64,000 nt of DNA from Lentzea albidocapillata subsp. violacea. Its GTDB lineage: Bacteria > Actinomycetota > Actinomycetes > Mycobacteriales > Pseudonocardiaceae. Made by a program: the position numbers and the translations under genes. The DNA lies in the NCBI RefSeq assembly GCF_900100275.1, contig NZ_FNET01000001.1, positions 62,001 through 126,000 of the forward strand. The letters run 5' to 3'. Below are positions 29,359 to 37,101 of this stretch, piece by piece. The notes under the pieces were generated by a model. The model saw only the letters and a program-made list of their open reading frames with translations. It was not told the origin of the DNA and did not search any database. Every line of letters begins with the position of its first letter. The first letter of the stretch is position 1.

Positions 29359-31151
29359 GTACTTGAGGTTCCGAATCGCCAAGCGGCCCAAAGGGCAGCG
29401 TAACGCCCGTCACGCGCGACGAGTTCTTCGTGAGTTCCGTGTTCCAGCACGCGACCCGCGTCGAGAACGGCGATCCGGTCCGCCGCGATGGCCTGGGTCA
29501 GGCGGTGTGCGACCAGGAGTGTGGTGCGGCCCCGGCAGGCCGCGAGCGCGGCTCGTTCCAGCGCGGCGGCACCCTGGCTGCCGGCCTCGGCCGTCGACTC
29601 GTCCAGCACGACGACGGGGGAGCGGCCGAGCACCAGGCGGGCCAGCGCGATCTGGGCGACCTTGGTCACGTCGAGTCGTTCGCCGCCCTCGCCGACATCG
29701 GTTTGCAGGCCCTGCGGCAACGCTTCGACCCACGAATCCGCGCCTACGGTCCGCAGCGCGTCCATCAGCTCGTCGTCGGTCGCATCCGGTGCGGCCAAAC
29801 GGAGATCCTCGGCCAGTGGGCCGGCGAACACGTGCGCTTCCTGGGTCAGGATGCTGACGAGCGCGCGGGCTCCCGCCTCGTCCAGGCCTGCCAGGTCGGA
29901 CTCGCCGATGTGCACGGATCCGGTCAGCGGCGTGCCGGTTCCGGCGACCAGCGCCGCCAGCGTCGTCTTGCCCGCGCCGGTCGCGCCGACGAGCGCCAGC
30001 GACGTTCCGGCCGGGATCTCCAGGTCGACGTCCCGCAGCACGTCGTGCTCGGATTCGGGGTAGCGGAACGAAAGCCCGCGCACCGACACCGGAAGTGGCC
30101 GTGCGTCGGGATCGACGGCCACCGCGCTGCGCACGAGTTCGTCGCCGTCGGATTCGGTGGTCACGCCGACCAGTCGGGTCAGCCCCGCGCCGGACTTCTG
30201 CGCCTCGTCGAAGAAGGCCATGATCAGGCCGAGCGGTACGAACAACTTGTGGAACAACAGCGCCGCGACGGAAACCTGGCCCAGCGACGACTGCCCGTTG
30301 GTCACCAGGAAGTAGCCGACGACGATGATCAGCCCGAGCCCGATGAACTCGGCGCGGTTCTCCCGTCCGATGAACCGGCCGAAGAACCGGAAGACGTCGA
30401 TGCCGATGTTGCGCACCCGCCACGATTCCGCGGTCACCTTGTCCCGGAACGCGTTCTCCAGGCGGTAGGCACGCACGGTCGCAATGCCGTCCAGGCCGCT
30501 GATCAACGCCTGCGCGCGATCGGCCTGGGCCTCGGAACGGGCGCGGTAGAGCGGCTGCGACCGCGGCAGGTACCACCGCAACGCCAGCCAGTAGGCGGGC
30601 AGCGCGCAGGCGCCGGCGAGACCGAGCCGCCAGTCGAGCCCGAACATGCCGCCGGTGGCGATGACGACCAGGACCACCGCGGAGAAGATCGTCGGGATCG
30701 CCGTGCGGAAACCCTTGGAGATGACGGCGACGTCGTCACCCACGCGGGAGAGCACGTCACCGCGGCCGACTTCCTCGATGCGCGCGCTGGGCATCCCGAG
30801 CACCGCGCGGACCGCGCCTTCCCGCAGGCGCGCCAGCATGTCCGCGCCCACCCGGCCGACGAGGTAGGTCGACACCGCGGTCATGGCCGCGCCGGCCAGC
30901 GCCGAGACGACCGTCGCGATGCCGATCGTCCAGAGGATCGACGCGTCGCGGCCCTGCACGACCCCGTCCACGACGGTGCCCAGCAGGAACACGGGAACGA
31001 TCTGCAGCACCGCCCCGGCCACCGTCGCCAGCATGGTGGCGATCGGCAGACCGGGGGCGGAACGGCAGTGGTCGTACACCCAGCGAGAAGCCTCCCGCCC
31101 GGACGCCGTGCGCAGGATCTTCGCCGGCGCGCCGGAGACGCTCGTGGTCAC
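29355..31151 (-). CDS. cchG: Siderophore ABC exporter half with degenerate signature, CchG
   Basis: A 598-residue half-transporter: six membrane helices, then an ATPase domain with a perfect Walker A (LVGATGAGKTTLAALVAG) and Walker B plus catalytic Glu (VVVLDESTAEAGS). The signature that should read LSGGQ is instead RLDVTKVAQIALARL, as in other actinobacterial exporters of this type. It is thus the mirror image of the half encoded at 16788-18491, and the two should form one working ATP site between them. It starts 43 bases after the binding-lipoprotein stop and matches cchG in order. Confidence 0.87.
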   Translation of the reverse strand: MTTSVSGAPAKILRTASGREASRWVYDHCRSAPGLPIATMLATVAGAVLQIVPVFLLGTVVDGVVQGRDASILWTIGIATVVSALAGAAMTAVSTYLVGRVGADMLARLREGAVRAVLGMPSARIEEVGRGDVLSRVGDDVAVISKGFRTAIPTIFSAVVLVVIATGGMFGLDWRLGLAGACALPAYWLALRWYLPRSQPLYRARSEAQADRAQALISGLDGIATVRAYRLENAFRDKVTAESWRVRNIGIDVFRFFGRFIGRENRAEFIGLGLIIVVGYFLVTNGQSSLGQVSVAALLFHKLFVPLGLIMAFFDEAQKSGAGLTRLVGVTTESDGDELVRSAVAVDPDARPLPVSVRGLSFRYPESEHDVLRDVDLEIPAGTSLALVGATGAGKTTLAALVAGTGTPLTGSVHIGESDLAGLDEAGARALVSILTQEAHVFAGPLAEDLRLAAPDATDDELMDALRTVGADSWVEALPQGLQTDVGEGGERLDVTKVAQIALARLVLGRSPVVVLDESTAEAGSQGAAALERAALAACRGRTTLLVAHRLTQAIAADRIAVLDAGRVLEHGTHEELVARDGRYAALWAAWRFGTSST

Positions 31152-31194
31152 GGGGGGAGGCCTTTCGCTGGATCTTGGTGCTGTGAAAGGAAGA

Positions 31195-32241
31195 TCAGCC
31201 GACGGACTTGGCGGCCTTCACGAGCTCGTCCACCGCGTACGGCATGGACGCGAGGGTCGCCTGCGAGATCGCGGCACCGATGGCCGGGCCCTCGCTGTCG
31301 AGGATGTAGTGGACCTTGCCGGCCTTGACCGCGGGCAGGTTGTTGAAGAGCTCGAAACCCTTGAGCGCCTTCAGGTCCGCCTCGTCGTTGATGATGAAGA
31401 TGCGGTCGACGTTCATCACGTCGATGCGCTCGGGGGACAGCGACACGTAGAACTTGCCGGCCGCGAGCTCGTCGACCTTCGTGTTGCCCTTGAAACCAAT
31501 GCCGGAGAGGACCTGTCCGCGCACGTCGGTCGTCGCGAACGGTCCGATGGCGTCCTTGTACCAGGACGCGACGACCGCGGTCTCGTTCGCCCAGGCCGGG
31601 TTCGCCTTCTTGGCTTCGGCGAGCTTGTCGTCGATCGCCTTGATCGCCTTGGCGCCCTCGTCACCCTTGCCGATCGCCTTCGCGACCTGCAGCGCGTTGT
31701 CCTGCCACTTGGCGGAGAAGGGCTCCTTCTCGTCCTTGGTGCGGCCGACCGTCGGGGCGATCTTCGTGAGCTTGTCGTACCACTCCTGGGTCGCCTCGGA
31801 GTAGACGGCGACGATCAGGTCCGGGCGGAGCTCGGCGATCTTCTCGAAGTTCGGCTCGGTGTCACCGTTCTTCATGATGACCTCGGGCGTGGTCGAACCC
31901 CACTTGTCCTTCACCCACGGCCACTGGGTGTTGATGTCGGGCTTCTTGCCCTCGGGGTTCGGGTACTGGTCGACCATGCCGACCGGGACGACGCCCAGCG
32001 CGAGCAGCGTCTGTTCGTCGGTGTAGCCGAGGGAGACGACGCGCTTGGGCGCTTCCTTGATCTCCGTCGTGCCGAAGAAGTGCTCGACCTTGGTCGGGAA
32101 CGTGCCACCGGAGGCGTTGCCCGCGTCCGGGGTCGTGGCAGGCGTGGAGGAACCGCACCCGGCGAGGACGCTGGCACCGACCACCACGGCTGCTGCCACA
32201 GCGGTCAGTCGCTTCCAGGTCATGGTCGTTCTCTGGCCCAT
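31195..32241 (-). CDS. cchF: Fe-siderophore-binding lipoprotein, CchF
   Basis: A 348-residue lipoprotein (lipobox VGASVLAGCGSS) of the FepB/FhuD-type class III binding-protein family. KRVVSLGYTDEQTLLALGVV, RPDLIVAVYSEATQEWYDKL and the long central helix are typical. It binds ferric siderophore outside the membrane and delivers it to the CchCDE permease. I prefer ATG 32241 (MGQRTTMTWKRL), with GAGGTG 5 bases before it, over ATG 32223. Two iron boxes lie just upstream. Confidence 0.92.
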   Translation of the reverse strand: MGQRTTMTWKRLTAVAAAVVVGASVLAGCGSSTPATTPDAGNASGGTFPTKVEHFFGTTEIKEAPKRVVSLGYTDEQTLLALGVVPVGMVDQYPNPEGKKPDINTQWPWVKDKWGSTTPEVIMKNGDTEPNFEKIAELRPDLIVAVYSEATQEWYDKLTKIAPTVGRTKDEKEPFSAKWQDNALQVAKAIGKGDEGAKAIKAIDDKLAEAKKANPAWANETAVVASWYKDAIGPFATTDVRGQVLSGIGFKGNTKVDELAAGKFYVSLSPERIDVMNVDRIFIINDEADLKALKGFELFNNLPAVKAGKVHYILDSEGPAIGAAISQATLASMPYAVDELVKAAKSVG

Positions 32242-32281
32242 TCGGCACCTCGTTCTTCGCTGCCCACGCGGCGGGGGGAAA

Positions 32282-32300
32282 TTAGGACAGGCGAACCTTA
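32282..32300. promoter_or_regulatory. Iron box 1 before cchF
   Basis: TTAGGACAGGCGAACCTTA is a near match to the 19-base DmdR/IdeR consensus and lies 41 bases before the cchF start. Repression by Fe(II)-bound DtxR-family protein is expected. Confidence 0.7.
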
Positions 32301-32308
32301 TCACCCGG

Positions 32309-32327
32309 TTAGGGCAGGCTAACTTAG
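32309..32327. promoter_or_regulatory. Iron box 2 before cchF, overlapping the cchE stop
   Basis: TTAGGGCAGGCTAACTTAG matches the iron-box consensus in most positions and lies 9 bases beyond iron box 1, covering the last codons of cchE. The tandem arrangement suggests cooperative repressor binding at a strong internal promoter. Confidence 0.7.
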
Positions 32328-33152
32328 GTCTTGGTCACTCTTCGATACCACGTGTGTCCGGCCGATAGGGACGATCAATGGACGTTCGCTGACCGGATCG
32401 TCGATGACTTTCGCCTGCAGACCGAACGTGTCCAGCAACAACTCGCTCGTGATCACTTCGCTCGGATGCCCCTGCGCGACAATTGATCCCGACTTCATCA
32501 CGATCAGGTTGTCGCTGTAACGAACGGCCAGGTTCAGATCGTGCAGGACCATGACGATCGTGCAGCCGCCCTCGTGGAGGTCGTCGACGAGGTCGATCAC
32601 GTCGATCGCGTGCGCGAGGTCGAGATAGGTCGTCGGTTCGTCCAGCAGCAGCAGATCGGTGCCCTGCGCGAGCGTCATGGAGATCCACACCCGCTGCCGC
32701 TGGCCGCCCGAGAGCGAGTCGACCGGGCGGTGGGCGAGATCGGCCACCCCGGTCATGTGCAACGCCCTGGCGACGACGTCCGCGTCGTCGCTCGACCACT
32801 GGCGCACCCAGCTCTGGTGCGGGTGCCGGCCGCGGGCGACCAGGTCGGCGACCGTGAGTCCCTCCGGCGCGATCGGGGTCTGCGGGAGCAGGCCCATCCG
32901 CTTCGCGACGTCCTTGGTCTTGAGCCGCGCGATGTCGCCGCCGTCGAGCAGCACCGTGCCCTGGCGCGGTTTGAGCAACCGGGACAGCGTCCGCAGCAAC
33001 GTCGACTTGCCGCACCCGTTGGGTCCGATGACCGTGGTGATCACCCCGGTCGGGATGGCGACGTCCAGGTTGTCGAGCACGACCCGGTCGGCGTACCCGA
33101 CCGTGACGCCCTCGGCCCCCAGTCGGGCGGCATCGTTGCGCAGCGCGGTCAT
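32319..33152 (-). CDS. cchE: Fe-siderophore importer ATPase, CchE
   Basis: A 277-residue FepC/FhuC-type ATPase with Walker A GPNGCGKSTLLRTL, signature [18 protein letters not shown], Walker B LLLLDEPTTYLD and the switch His in VMVLHDLNLA. It energises the CchC/CchD permease pair. The ATG at 33152 lies inside an iron-box-like sequence, and the gene is separated from cchD by 29 bases. Confidence 0.93.
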   Translation of the reverse strand: MTALRNDAARLGAEGVTVGYADRVVLDNLDVAIPTGVITTVIGPNGCGKSTLLRTLSRLLKPRQGTVLLDGGDIARLKTKDVAKRMGLLPQTPIAPEGLTVADLVARGRHPHQSWVRQWSSDDADVVARALHMTGVADLAHRPVDSLSGGQRQRVWISMTLAQGTDLLLLDEPTTYLDLAHAIDVIDLVDDLHEGGCTIVMVLHDLNLAVRYSDNLIVMKSGSIVAQGHPSEVITSELLLDTFGLQAKVIDDPVSERPLIVPIGRTHVVSKSDQDLS

Positions 33153-33169
33153 AGGTCAACCTTACTTAA
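33151..33169. promoter_or_regulatory. Iron-box-like site at the cchE start
   Basis: On the minus strand this reads TTAAGTAAGGTTGACCTAT, which I count as 14 of 19 matches to the iron-box consensus. It overlaps the cchE start codon, so it may act as a roadblock or weak operator. A second partial match (TGAGGTAAGCC) follows directly upstream. Confidence 0.5.
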
Positions 33170-33181
33170 TGAAGGCTTACC

Positions 33182-34246
33182 TCAGGCGGCGCGTCGGAGG
33201 TTCGAGCGCACCAGCAGGTAGACGAGGAACGGACCACCGATGATCGCCGTGACGACGCCGACGGGCAGGTCGTTGGGCAGCAGGGTCCGCGCGATCAGGT
33301 CCGACCCGATCAGCAGCAGCGCGCCGAAGAGCCCCGACGCCATCACCGGCGGCACGGGGGAGCGCAACAGCCGCATGGTGATCTGCGGTGCGACCAGTGC
33401 CACGAACGGCACCGGACCTGCGGCGGAGACCGCGACACCGGCCAGCAGCACCGCGCAAAGGAGGAGCACCGCGCGCACGGCCGAGTAGCGCACACCGAGA
33501 CCCGCGGCGACGTCGTCACCGAAGTGCATGGGCTGCATCTGGAACGCGACGACCAGCACGACGACGACCAGCGCGGCCATGATCCAGAGCGACGCCCACA
33601 CCTCGGTCCACGACCGCGAGTCGAGCGATCCGACGAGCCACCGCTGCGCGCGGGCCACGTCACGGATGTCGGCGAGCACCAGCAGCCACGTCGTGAGCGC
33701 CTGCATGACCGCGTTGACCGAGACGCCGATGAGGATCAGCCGGAACCCGTCGATGCCCTTCTTCCACGCCATGAAGTAGACGAGGAAGCCGGTCAGCAGC
33801 CCGCCGGTGAGCGCGGCCGTGGAAAGCCCGACGGCGCCGCCGATCGCCGCGCCGCCGCCGGCCGTCACGATGAAGACCGCCGTGGCGCTGGCGCCGCCGG
33901 TGATGCCGAGCACGTCGGGGCTGGCCAGCGCATTGCGAGCGATCGACTGGGTCAGCGCGCCGGAGATGCCGAGCGCGACCCCGGCGATGAGACCGACGAG
34001 GGACCGCGGCATCCGCAGGTCCATGATCACGAACTCGTCGACCCGCTCGCCCTGCCCGATGAGCGTCCTGAACACGGCGGGCAGTTCGATGGTGAAGTCG
34101 CCGACCGCGATCGACACGCAGAAGATCAGGAACGTCAGCGCGGCCAGCACGACCGTGACGAGCACCGGCCACGGCCGCCAGACCCAGGACCAGCCGCCGA
34201 CGCGCAGGCCGCGGTGCATTTCGGGAGTTTCCGGTGCGATGGTCAT
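33182..34246 (-). CDS. cchD: Fe-siderophore importer permease, CchD
   Basis: A 354-residue FecCD-family permease with about ten membrane segments. The family signatures are RMPRSLVGLIAGVALGISGA, NALASPDVLGITGGASA and GPVPFVALVAPQITMRLL. The start ATG 34246 overlaps the CchC stop (ATGA). The longer open frame to 34486 is antisense to real coding and was dropped. Its partner is the permease encoded at 34243-35304. Confidence 0.92.
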   Translation of the reverse strand: MTIAPETPEMHRGLRVGGWSWVWRPWPVLVTVVLAALTFLIFCVSIAVGDFTIELPAVFRTLIGQGERVDEFVIMDLRMPRSLVGLIAGVALGISGALTQSIARNALASPDVLGITGGASATAVFIVTAGGGAAIGGAVGLSTAALTGGLLTGFLVYFMAWKKGIDGFRLILIGVSVNAVMQALTTWLLVLADIRDVARAQRWLVGSLDSRSWTEVWASLWIMAALVVVVLVVAFQMQPMHFGDDVAAGLGVRYSAVRAVLLLCAVLLAGVAVSAAGPVPFVALVAPQITMRLLRSPVPPVMASGLFGALLLIGSDLIARTLLPNDLPVGVVTAIIGGPFLVYLLVRSNLRRAA

Positions 34247-35304
34247 GTCTGCCTGAACTTCCCGAGCCAGACCAGCACCGCGAAGAACGGGGCGCCGATG
34301 AGTGCGATGACGATGCCGGCCTGCAGTTCGGCGGGACGCACGACGAGCCGGCCCGCGATGTCGCCGAGCAGCAGCACGGCCGCGCCGAGCAACCCCGCGT
34401 ACGGCACCAGCCAGCGGTAGTCCGGCCCGGTGAACCACCGCGCGACGTGCGCGACCATCAGGCCGAGGAACGCGATCGGCCCGCAAGCCGCCGTGGCCGC
34501 GCCCGCGAGCAGCGTGACGGCCAGCACGCCGACGGTGCGGCCGGCCGCGATGTTCACGCCGAGGCCGCGCGCGACGTCGTCACCGAGGTTGAGCAGGTTG
34601 ATCACCGGCAGGTTGACCATCGCCAGCATGAGGCCGACACCGATGAAGATCGCCGCGACCGTGATCACGTCGAACCCGACGCCCTGCACCGAACCCGCGT
34701 TCCAGAACCGCAGCACGTCGAGCGTCTGCTTGTCGCCCAGCGCGACCGCGGTCGTCATCGCGGCCAGGAAGACCGTGACGCCCTGCCCGGCCAGCGCGAG
34801 CGTGAGGGGGTTGCCCGCGCCCCGCCCGAGGCTCGAGAGCCCGAACACCACCACGCCCGCCACGCCGGCCCCGAGGAACGCGAACCACATGTACTGGACC
34901 GGGTTCTGCAGGCCGAACAGGTAGACCGAGAGCACCACGGCGAACGACGCCCCGGAGTTGACGCCGAGCAGCCCGGTGTCCGCGATGGGGTTACGGGTGT
35001 GCCCCTGGATCAACGCGCCCGCGACACCGAGCCCGATGCCCGCCACGATCGCGAGCACCGTCCGCGGCACGCGCAGCGTCTGCACGATCAGCGTGATCTC
35101 GACGAGCCGCTGGTCGTCGCCGGGATCGCCGAACAACCCCTGCCACACCTCGGCCGGGGTGAGCGACCGCGCGCCGATCACCAGCGACAGCACCGCCGCC
35201 CCGGCGAGCAACACCAGCAGACCCGCCAGCCCGAGCCGGCGCCGCCGGTGCGGACTCTCCCCTGGCGCGGCCTCGGGCACGCGTTGCTCCACGACCATGC
35301 TCAC
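34243..35304 (-). CDS. cchC: Fe-siderophore importer permease, CchC
   Basis: A 353-residue FecCD-family permease: RVPRTVLAIVAGIGLGVAGA, RNPIADTGLLGVNSGASFAV and GPIAFLGLMVAHVARW are the expected motifs, with about ten hydrophobic segments. The start at GTG 35304 (VSMVVEQRV) is the first gene of the siderophore operon. In S. coelicolor the formyltransferase and ornithine hydroxylase genes precede this point; here an unrelated esterase gene does. Confidence 0.92.
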   Translation of the reverse strand: MSMVVEQRVPEAAPGESPHRRRRLGLAGLLVLLAGAAVLSLVIGARSLTPAEVWQGLFGDPGDDQRLVEITLIVQTLRVPRTVLAIVAGIGLGVAGALIQGHTRNPIADTGLLGVNSGASFAVVLSVYLFGLQNPVQYMWFAFLGAGVAGVVVFGLSSLGRGAGNPLTLALAGQGVTVFLAAMTTAVALGDKQTLDVLRFWNAGSVQGVGFDVITVAAIFIGVGLMLAMVNLPVINLLNLGDDVARGLGVNIAAGRTVGVLAVTLLAGAATAACGPIAFLGLMVAHVARWFTGPDYRWLVPYAGLLGAAVLLLGDIAGRLVVRPAELQAGIVIALIGAPFFAVLVWLGKFRQT

Positions 35305-35339
35305 GACGGGTTACGTTAGCTCCCGCCCGGCCTGCTCGG

Positions 35340-35358
35340 TCAGGGCACCCTTACCTCG
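35340..35358. promoter_or_regulatory. Weak iron-box-like site before cchC
   Basis: On the minus strand CGAGGTAAGGGTGCCCTGA matches about 12 of 19 iron-box positions. It lies 36 bases before the cchC start and includes the stop of the esterase gene. It is the natural place for the main iron-regulated promoter, but the match is imperfect. Confidence 0.4.
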
Positions 35359-36242
35359 ATCGTTCGCACGGTCTTCTCCAGCGCCCCGGCGATCCACTGC
35401 TCGATGTCGTGGCGTGCCGTCCGGGCGATCGTCGTGTCGCGGTTGGTGAAGCCGTGCCGGGACTCCGGGTAGACCCGCAGGTCCACCTCGCCCACCGCCG
35501 CCACCCGTGCCGCCATGGCCAGGTTGTCCTCCAATAGGACGTCCAGGGCTCCGACGACCATCAGCAGCGGCGGTAGACCGCGCAGGTCGCCGTAGACCGG
35601 TGAGATGTCCGGGACGGTGCGGTCGGGCGCCTGTCCCGCGTAGGCCTTGATGAAGTACTCGTCCGCGATCAGCCGCCCGGCCGGGGTGAGGCCGCTCAGG
35701 TCGTACGTGCCGAACTGGAGTGCCGCGCCGGCGAACGGGTGGTCGCGCAGCCGGAGCAGCGTCGTCACGGCAAGGGTGGCGCCTGCCGAGAAGCCGCCGA
35801 TGACCATCCGGCGGGTGCCGAAGCGTTCCTCGGCGTGCTCGATCAGCCAGCGCGCCGCGGTCTCGGCGTCGTCGGGCGCGGCCGGCCACGGGTGCTCCGG
35901 AGCGAGCCGGTACTCGACGCCGATCACCACGACGCCGAGCGCGTCCGCGAGCCGCCGGTCGCGTTCGTCGTCCTGCGCCGTGACACCCAGGTAGAAGCCG
36001 CCGCCGTGGAAGTGGAGGTAGACGCCGTTCGGACGGCCTGCCGGCTCGTGGATCCTGACGGGCACCCGCCGGCCGTTCGCCTCGACCGTCGTCGAACCGC
36101 CGAGCGTGGCGAGCCTCATCTCCCGGAGCTCATCGGCGTTGGCCGGGCCCCTTCTGGTTCCCCTGCGGGTGTTCTCGGTCCGGGCCTCCTCGACGTGCGG
36201 TGCCAGTTCCGGGTCCATGAAGTCGGTCAACCTCAGTCGCAC
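35340..36242 (-). CDS. HSL-family alpha/beta-hydrolase (esterase)
   Basis: A 300-residue carboxylesterase of the hormone-sensitive-lipase family. It has the oxyanion-hole motif YLHFHGGGFYLG, the nucleophile elbow MVIGGFSAGATLA, VVGALDVLLEDN with the acid, and the catalytic His in ESRHGFTNR. No signal peptide is visible. It lies 35 bases before cchC on the same strand, so it could be co-transcribed with the siderophore genes, although no such gene is part of the known cch cluster. It may be unrelated. The physiological ester is unknown. Confidence 0.88.
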   Translation of the reverse strand: MRLRLTDFMDPELAPHVEEARTENTRRGTRRGPANADELREMRLATLGGSTTVEANGRRVPVRIHEPAGRPNGVYLHFHGGGFYLGVTAQDDERDRRLADALGVVVIGVEYRLAPEHPWPAAPDDAETAARWLIEHAEERFGTRRMVIGGFSAGATLAVTTLLRLRDHPFAGAALQFGTYDLSGLTPAGRLIADEYFIKAYAGQAPDRTVPDISPVYGDLRGLPPLLMVVGALDVLLEDNLAMAARVAAVGEVDLRVYPESRHGFTNRDTTIARTARHDIEQWIAGALEKTVRTIEVRVP

Positions 36243-36321
36243 TGGGCATCTCCTTGTCGTGTGCGGTGATCACTCCGCGTACTCTTGTGATCTCTCAGCG
36301 TTATCTGTAAGGTTGATGTCC

Positions 36322-36335
36322 TGGGAGCGCTCCCA
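36322..36335. promoter_or_regulatory. CebR-type operator before the LPMO gene
   Basis: TGGGAGCGCTCCCA is a perfect 14-base palindrome identical to the CebR box of Streptomyces, the LacI-family repressor released by cellobiose and cellotriose. It lies 51 bases before the LPMO ATG, in the promoter region shared with the divergent esterase gene. Confidence 0.82.
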
Positions 36336-36385
36336 ATCCGCCGCTGCTGTTTGAACGTCGATCATCGGAGATCGGAGGCTCATTC

Positions 36386-37048
36386 ATGCGCAAGCGCAGC
36401 ACCTTCGGGTCGCTCACCAGACGGCGGGGCTTGGTCGCGCTCGTCATCAGCGCGCTGGTCTGCACGTTCCTCTGGACGCCCACGGCGTCGGCCCACGGCA
36501 CGATCGTCGGGCCGGCCACCCGCGCCTACCAGTGCTGGCAGACGTGGGGCAGCCAGCACACGAATCCGGCCATGCAGCAACAGGATCCCATGTGCTGGCA
36601 GGCCTTCCAGGCCAACGCCGACACGATGTGGAACTGGATGAGCGCGCTGCGGGACGGCCTCCGCGGGAACTTCCAGGCGGCCACTCCGGACGGACAGCTC
36701 TGCAGCAACGCCCTGGCGCGCAACAACTCCCTGAACACGCCCGGCCGGTGGAAGACCACCAACCTGGGCAGCAGCTTCTCGATGCACCTGTACGACCAGG
36801 CCAGTCACGGAGCTGACTACCTGCGCGTCTACATCAGCAAGAACGGGTTCGACCCGACCACCCAGAGACTGGGCTGGGGCAACCTCGACTTCATCACGCA
36901 GACCGGCAGGTTCGCTCCGGCCAAGGACATCAGGTTCAACGTCCAGACCTCCGGCGCGTACCGCGGCCACCACGTGGTGTTCACGATCTGGCAGGCCTCA
37001 CACCTGGACCAGGCGTACATGTGGTGCAGTGACGTGAACTTCGGCTGA
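36386..37048 (+). CDS. Lytic polysaccharide monooxygenase, AA10
   Basis: A 220-residue secreted copper enzyme. The Sec signal ends PTASA, so cleavage exposes His37 (HGTIVGPATRAYQCW) as the N-terminal copper ligand. The second ligand His is probably in QASHGADYLRVYI, and the C-terminal WCSDVNFG end is typical. No binding module is attached. AA10 enzymes oxidise crystalline chitin or cellulose; the CebR box upstream favours cellulose. The gene ends facing the GH127 gene with a strong terminator between them. Confidence 0.92.
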   Translation: MRKRSTFGSLTRRRGLVALVISALVCTFLWTPTASAHGTIVGPATRAYQCWQTWGSQHTNPAMQQQDPMCWQAFQANADTMWNWMSALRDGLRGNFQAATPDGQLCSNALARNNSLNTPGRWKTTNLGSSFSMHLYDQASHGADYLRVYISKNGFDPTTQRLGWGNLDFITQTGRFAPAKDIRFNVQTSGAYRGHHVVFTIWQASHLDQAYMWCSDVNFG

Positions 37049-37055
37049 GAACCGA

Positions 37056-37097
37056 CGTGGTGCGTGTCTGCGGAAACCACCGGGGACACGCACCACG
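37056..37097. terminator. Bidirectional hairpin terminator
   Basis: CGTGGTGCGTGTC (37056-37068) is exactly complementary to GACACGCACCACG (37085-37097), a 13-base stem with a 16-base loop. It lies between the convergent LPMO and GH127 genes. It has no long T-run, as is common in actinobacteria. Confidence 0.8.
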
Positions 37098-37101
37098 CGT
37101 T

